A DNA stretch of 64,000 nucleotides from assembly GCA_026027325.1 (NCBI GenBank), contig JAMSLZ010000003.1, forward strand, positions 1,488,001 to 1,552,000. Direction: 5' to 3'. Under the pieces are notes generated by a model. That model had not been told where the DNA came from. It made no database searches and worked only from the letters and a program-made list of their open reading frames with translations. The first letter of the stretch is position 1, and every line of letters starts with the position of its first letter. Made by a program: the position numbers and the translations under genes. Origin of the DNA: Actinomucor elegans. Taxonomy: Eukaryota > Mucoromycota > Mucoromycetes > Mucorales > Mucoraceae. Shown here in pieces: positions 58,136-64,000 of this stretch.

Positions 58136-59082
58136 TTGCAGATTTACTCAATGCTTTCAATTTATATAAAGATCTACCGACATTTGTAAATTCATAATCG
58201 AGATCTAAAAACTCGAATTTCTCGATTTAGTCATAGGGTGAAAGGATTTTTCTTACCTGTACAATTAATTCAAAGATAGCAGTTATATTTGGCCATGTAG
58301 AACATGGTTTAACCGGAAATCTTAAATGTCAGTTCTATTTCGTAGTAGAAGAGGCAGCTGTTTGATGTGTCTTGATATTAAACAGCTATTGAATCATGAC
58401 GCTGCGCTCAGCTCCATGTCATATCAATAGCTAAAGAAAGAAGATATGGGGAATATACTGAATTTTCTATAATTCTGATCACAAGTCCGCTAAAGTAAGA
58501 TGTAGATTGAGGTATGAGCTGTAGATGCGTGTGAATTTCAACCCAGAGAGGAAAGTTTGTAACACAAAAGGAACAATTTACGCGCTAATCGGTAGTGTTC
58601 CTATCAACAATGTCTTATAAACATAATAGATAATACTGTATAGTATCGACTGCTTGCTATCAAAGTTGATTTGTTTTTTTTTACCAATTATATACTTTTT
58701 AGATCATATTCAAAAAGAACATGATTTAGCATCATATAAATTTTGTTTGATAATGAAAACCTATTCGAATATTTTACAATATTTAGTAACAATTAAGACA
58801 TAAAAGAAAGTAGAAAAAGCAGCTGCAATATGCAAAAAACGGTGCAGGCTTGAAAAGGCAAGATTTTTTTTTTTAAAAAAAAAAATCCGTGACTACTCTG
58901 ACAGAGTGGATGAACTCGGGTCCAAAAGGTTGCCTGTAATGGTAGGTAGATCAAACCTTCCTTCGCCAATAGATACGAGCCATCTTTTACGTTCAAAGCA
59001 GGAATTTAAATAGAACCTTTCTCTATCAGTTTTCTTTAACTTCAACCCCTCTCTTTCTTCTATCTTTTTTCGAGAATATAGC

Positions 59083-62000
59083 ATGCTCTCTCGTATTGCT
59101 ATTAGATCTAAGGGCGCTATTGCGCGTTTGCCTACCCAACGTTTGGTATCTCAGCCATTAAGACAGACCATCGTCGCCAGACCATTCGTTCGTTTCCAGC
59201 ACACAACCAAGCCTGCTCTTGCAAAGCTCGCTCCACTTGATACATTTCCTCGTCGCCATCTTGGTTCTGAGGGACCTGAGATCCAGAGCATGTTGAACCA
59301 ACTCGGTGTCAAGTCTATTGATGAAATGCTCGCCAAGACTATTCCTTCCGCCATTCGCTCCCCTAAGCCTTTGGCTATCGGTGAAGGCATTCCCGAAGGT
59401 CAATTGCTCGCTAGACTCAAAGAATATGCTTCCAAGAACAAGATCAACCGTTCTTACATCGGTCAAGGCTATACTGATACAGTTGTGCCCAATGTCATTC
59501 TGCGTAACATTCTCGAGAATCCCGCTTGGTATACTCAGGTAAACTATTTAAGAGTTTGAATGTGGGGGAAAAGACTGTGTGTGTGATATAATATTCGAGA
59601 TTATAACCGCATTTTATTATTTAGTATACACCTTATCAGCCTGAAATTGCTCAAGGTCGTTTGGAATCTCTCTTGAACTATCAAACTCTTGTCACTGATT
59701 TGACTGGTTTGCCTATTGCTAATGCCTCTCTTTTGGATGAAGGTACTGCCGCCGCTGAAGCCATGTTGATGGCCTGGCAAGCTGCTCGTCGCAAGAAGAA
59801 CCTCTTCGTTGTTGATGAAAACTGCCACCCTCAAACCATTGCTTGTTTGAAGACTCGTGCTGAATCCTTCAATATCGACGTTGTTGTTGCTGATACTTTC
59901 CACTACAACTTTGATGAAAACAAAAAGAATCTCTGTGGTGTCTTATTACAGGTAAAAAAAAAAAAAAAAGGACTTGTGTACCTTTTGATCACTCAATTTA
60001 AACTTACGATTATTGGCTATAGTACCCTGATACTCGTGGTTCCGTTAAGGATTATGAGGCTTTGACTGCTAGTGTTCATGCTGCTGGAGGTCAAGTTGCT
60101 GTTGCCACTGATTTGATGGCCTTAACTTTGCTCAAGTCTCCCGGTGAGTTTGGTGCTGATATGGCCCTCGGTAACTCTCAACGTTTCGGTGTTCCTATGG
60201 GCTTTGGTGGTCCCCACGCTGCCTTCTTTGCCTGTAAGGATGAACACAAGCGTCGTATGCCCGGTCGTTTGATTGGTGTCTCCAAGGATGCTGACGGTGA
60301 TAGTGCTTACCGTCTTGCTCTCCAAACCAGAGAACAACACATTCGTCGTGAAAAGGCTACCAGTAACATTTGTACTGCTCAAGCTCTTTTGGCCAACATG
60401 GCTGCCATGTACGCTGTCTACCATGGTCCCGAAGGCATCAAGGCTATTGCCCAACGTATCAACAACTTGACCTCTGTCTTGGCTCAAGGTGTTCGCAAGG
60501 CTGGTTATACTATTGAGAATGACGGTAACTTCTTTGATACCCTTGCCATTAAGGTTGGTAACTCTTCTTCTGTCCTTCAAAGAGCCGCTGCTGCTGGTAT
60601 CAACCTCCGTGCCATTGATAACAATACTGTTGGTGTAACTCTTGATGAAGCTGTTACTCAAGAAGAACTCTCCAAGTTGATTCAAGTCTTCCAGAAAGAG
60701 GGTGCTCCTACTGTCTCTGTTGAAGAGCTCGCTGAAGTTCTCGATAACAAGACTGCCACCTTCTCTAGCAGCCTTCAACGTACCTCTGCTTACTTGCAAC
60801 ATCCTGTATTCAACTCATACCATTCCGAGACCGAAATGCTCCGTTATATCCACCACCTCGAAAGCAAGGATCTTTCTTTGGTTCATTCCATGATTGCTCT
60901 CGGTAGTTGTACCATGAAGTTGAACGCTACTTCTGAGATGATCCCTGTCACCTGGCCCGAGTTCTCCAACATCCATCCTTTCGCCCCTGTTGAACAAACT
61001 GAAGGTTATCTCAAGATGCTCGATGAACTTGCTGATGACTTGAAGGAAATTACTGGTTTTGAAGGTGTCTCTCTTCAACCCAATTCTGGTGCTCAAGGTG
61101 AATATGCTGGTCTTCGTGTCATCCGTGCTTACCATCACGCCCGTGGTGAAACTCAACGTAATGTCTGTTTGATTCCTATTTCTGCTCATGGTACCAACCC
61201 TGCCTCTGCTGCTATGTCTGGTATGGACGTCGTTATTGTTCAATGTGATGAAGATGGTAATTTGGATATGAAGGATTTGAAGGCTAAGGCTGAGAAACAC
61301 AAGGATAAGTTGGCTGCTGTCATGATTACCTATCCTTCTACCTTTGGTATGTTCGAGGCTGGTGTCTCTGAAGCTTGTAAGATTATTCATGCTAACGGTG
61401 GTCTTGTTTACCTTGATGGTGCTAACTTGAACGCCCAAATTGGTTTGACCAAGCCTGCTGAAATCGGTGCTGATGTTTGCCACATGAACTTGCACAAGAC
61501 TTTCTGTATTCCTCACGGTGGTGGTGGACCTGGTATGGGCCCCATTGCTTGTACCAAGGAACTTGAGCCTTATCTCCCTGGCCACCCTGTTATCAACTGT
61601 GGCGGTCAAAATGCCATTGGTCCCGTCTCTGCTGCTCCTTACGGCTCTGCTTCCATCTTGCCTATTTCTTGGGCTTACATCAAGATGATGGGTGGTGAAG
61701 GTCTTACCCAATCTACCAAGCTTGCCATCTTGAACGCCAATTACATGGCCAGCCGTCTTGCCAACCACTATGAAATTCTGTACACCAACGAAAACGGCAT
61801 GTGCGGTCATGAATTCATTGTCGACATTAGACCTTTTATCGAGAACGGTATTGAAGCTATTGATGTCGCTAAGCGTCTTCAAGATTACGGTTTCCATAGT
61901 CCTACCATGTCTTGGCCCGTCACCAACACTCTCATGATTGAACCTACTGAATCTGAGAGCAAGGCTGAACTCGATCGTTTCTGTGATGCTATGATTGCTA

Positions 62001-62251
62001 TCCGTGGCGAAATCCAACAAGTTATTGACGGTAAGTTGCCCAAGGGTGACAATATGCTCAACAGAGCTCCTCACTCTCTCAAGACCTTAATGGCTGATAA
62101 GTGGGACCGCCCTTACACTCGTGAAGTTGCTGCTTTCCCCATGCCTTATCTTCGTGAAAAGAAGTTCTGGCCTTCTATCTCTCGTATCGATGACGCCTAT
62201 GGTGATCGTAACTTGATGTGTACTTGTCCTTCTCCCGAGGAGTACTTGTAA
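59083..62251 (+). CDS. GCV2: Glycine dehydrogenase (decarboxylating), P protein
   Basis: Three exons (59083-59538, 59625-59951, 60023-62251) encode 1003 residues. The Arg-rich, acid-poor N-terminus ([17 protein letters not shown]) is a mitochondrial targeting sequence. The two homologous halves of the fused eukaryotic P protein are present. The first has [26 protein letters not shown] and [14 protein letters not shown]. The second has [29 protein letters not shown] and the PLP-binding lysine in [19 protein letters not shown]. It decarboxylates glycine and passes the aminomethyl group to the H protein of the mitochondrial glycine cleavage system. Codon use is strongly biased to C/T-ending codons, unlike most neighbours, which indicates high expression and creates long antisense open frames that are not genes. 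Confidence 0.98.
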
Positions 62252-63022
62252 TCTCCTTTTTTCTGTAATTGTATCCCATTTTATTTGTACTGTATAATAG
62301 ACTATTATTTCTTTTCATTAATCAACCATCTATATCCCTTAAAAAGATTCTCTAAATAAACTATACATTGATGTTGATTATATGTGAACTGTTGACTCTT
62401 GTGATCTATTCATTGTTGAGCTATTGGAGAATTTTCGAGGTGTCCAAATATAATAGGCGAGAGAGAGAGAGAAAAGAAAGAGCTGTTCTCTAGATGAAAG
62501 TTGTAATACAGTCAAATCAATGCCAAAGGGCAATTTTTCATATATCAATTGAATATATAGAACAAAGCATAATATAATTGAAGTGTAAGCTTCGAAGGAC
62601 AGTGAAGAATGTATGTCGAAGAGAATTTGTAAGACAAGATTAAAGAAAATCAAAATTAAGATCGAAAAGAAAATAAGATATCGTTTTTATTCCTTAAGCC
62701 ATCAACCTTTTTATATATATTCTAGTGACTAATATTGATGTCTATCTTCACACCTTTATCCGTCGAACTTAGGAAAGGACACAGAACGAGAAGGCACAAT
62801 CTAAACATAACCATGTCAAATTGACCCTTTATGCCCACTTCGAATGTAGACAGTCCGATTGACTAAAACTTATTACTACTGTATCTCAGGAACCAAGCAT
62901 CATTAGAACTTTAAACAAAAAAGATATATCTCATTTTTCTCTCTTCAATATCTTTTATAGTAGGGACCTCGAAGAAACTGTCACTGAACAAGTGATATCA
63001 GCGAATTAACAAACTAGACATA
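62252..63022. other. Spacer downstream of glycine dehydrogenase
   Basis: About 770 bases with the gene's 3' flank and a short GA repeat near 62459-62472. No gene is supported. Confidence 0.6.
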
Positions 63023-64000
63023 CAGTGACTCGCAAAACTGTTCAAATGTTTGACATTTTTTTATAAATCGCATTCAAAATCAAACTTTTCTATCGCTGAT
63101 TTTGATGTCACTTATATTGTTGTAAAGAGCAAATCGTGTAGATTACATTCAAAAAAACTTTGGTCAAATATTTCCATTTATGGAATAGTTATTGTGACTT
63201 CAATTTGATTTATACATTTGAACAGTTTTGCATGCACAAGCTAAAATGGAAAAATCGTTGAACCACAAGTTGGCTTTTATTCCAAGGTCTCTTATATTTA
63301 ACATATGTCTTGGCTAACATATGAAGAAGATTTTACTACAATTATACGCTCACATTATATATCAACTTTTCCAATTTAAGTCTAAATATTGTTGGACATG
63401 CGCGCTATATCAACCGATCAATGTAACCAAATCATATCTCTTCTAAATTCCGGTCAAAGTGTTCGTAAAGTATCTGAAAAGGTTGGAGTTAGCATCGGTA
63501 CTGTATTCAACATCAGTAGATTAGAATGTTCTGGAAGAAAACTGTGCAAAAGTGGTAGACCCGAGGCCCTGTCTGGTGCTGATAAACGATATTGTGTACG
63601 TTTGATTACTAAAGGCAGAATGGATAACGCTGTTAAAGTCAAGAAACAGCTTCAAATTGATCATGGAATTCATGTTAGCGCTGATACTATTCGTAGAGCT
63701 CTCCGTAAGGAGGGTTTGGGAGCTATTGAAAAGAAGAAGCCTATGCTAAGTGTAAAAAATGCCAGAAAAAGGCTCGCATGGTGTAAAGCTCATCGTTATT
63801 GGACAATTGATGACTGGAAACGTGTGGTATGGTCAGATGAGACCAAAGTAAATCGCTTCAATTCGGATGGACGCACTTGGGCCTGGATTCGGGATGGTCA
63901 AACGTTGCAACCGCGACATATTAATGCTACACGGTAAAACATGGAGGAGGTAGTATTATGCTTTGGAGTGCGATTACATACGCTGGTGTTGGATGGATGT
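63023..64000 (+). mobile_element. Tc1-like transposon, cut by window end
   Basis: After a TA at 63021-63022 the element starts CAGTGACTCGCAAAACTGTT, a typical Tc1 terminus. An inverted copy of CGCAAAACTGTTCAAATG (63031-63048) lies at 63215-63232, so the end contains its own internal inverted pair about 190 bp apart. The transposase frame begins at 63389. The right end is outside the window. Confidence 0.8.
63389..64000 (+). pseudogene. Tc1-like transposase with a frameshift, partial
   Basis: The frame from 63389 encodes an N-terminal helix-turn-helix (CNQIISLLNSGQSVRKVSEK), a second DNA-binding part (GRPEALSGADKRYCVRLI) and the start of the catalytic core with the first Asp in VVWSDETKVNRF. 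It stops at 63937, but the neighbouring frame continues with VKHGGGSIMLWSAITYAG, the usual next block of Tc1 transposases. A one-base loss near 63932 therefore breaks the gene. The second and third acidic residues lie beyond the window. It differs in ends and sequence from the element at 39.8 kb. Confidence 0.88.

Larger units (their letters stand above)
52475..59082. other. 6.6-kb gene-poor spacer with dispersed repeats
   Basis: The longest gene-free stretch of the window. Open frames at 53869-54186 and 57671-58006 overlap repeats or look random. At least six copies or fragments of the dispersed repeat lie here (54034-54070, 54166-54215, 54319-54390, 56448-56510, 56796-56845, 58063-58135). 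The last part is the promoter of the glycine dehydrogenase gene. Confidence 0.55.

Noticed and set aside
60122..62074. Two long minus-strand frames under glycine dehydrogenase
   Set aside because: They arise from biased codon use of a highly expressed gene on the other strand and show no protein family features.

Overview
The window is nuclear DNA of an early-diverging filamentous fungus, most likely a Mucorales-type Mucoromycota. The evidence is AT-rich spacers, many 45-75 nt GT..AG introns, proteins of a fungal type (Zn2Cys6 regulator, GPI-anchored chitin deacetylase, Kre9/Knh-like wall proteins, kelch polarity protein) and transposons typical of that group (DIRS, Tc1/mariner-like, a Fanzor relic). 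No rRNA, tRNA, CRISPR or bacterial-style operon was seen. Exon boundaries were worked out by hand from splice signals and reading frame; nearly all junctions keep frame exactly.

Layout. 1-2.7 kb: spacer with a possible broken small gene. 2.7-7.4 kb (+): DUF2235 hydrolase and a Zn2Cys6 regulator. 8.7-13.2 kb (-): Gea/GBF1-type Arf-GEF with 12 exons. 15.6-17.5 kb (-): GPI-anchored chitin deacetylase. 18.1-19.8 kb (-): nucleoporin Nup54/57. 23.0-26.3 kb: TMEM42-like protein (three short exons), a short Knh-like secreted protein, an alpha/beta hydrolase and a C2 protein. 29.3-30.0 kb (+): full Knh-like GPI protein. 31.5-35.3 kb (+): SMC6. 36.1-37.1 kb (+): DUF4203 membrane protein. 37.3-39.6 kb (-): Heh/Src1/Man1 inner nuclear membrane protein. 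39.8-46.0 kb: a nested transposon island. 46.9-48.7 kb: decayed Fanzor (eukaryotic TnpB) gene. 49.5-52.5 kb (-): kelch and coiled-coil protein. 52.5-59.1 kb: gene-free spacer with dispersed repeats. 59.1-62.3 kb (+): mitochondrial glycine dehydrogenase (P protein). 63.0 kb to the end: a second Tc1-like element cut by the window edge.

The host genes form no single pathway. There is a loose nuclear-envelope and chromosome group (Nup54, SMC6, Heh) and a cell-surface group (chitin deacetylase, two Knh-like proteins, kelch polarity factor), with Arf-GEF traffic as general support.

The most distinctive structure is the island at 39.78-45.97 kb. A Tc1/mariner-like element has about 190-bp inverted repeats built from about eight TTTTGCGC-type subunits. 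A complete 4.3-kb DIRS retrotransposon has landed inside its right inverted repeat, four bases from the end. Removing the DIRS restores a perfect 18-bp terminus and the TA target duplication. The DIRS ends, inverted repeats and internal complementary region match wherever compared, so the insertion looks young. A second undescribed signal is a dispersed AT-rich repeat sharing the motif AGATGCAACATTTGACCGAG, with a dozen or so degenerate copies, all in spacers.
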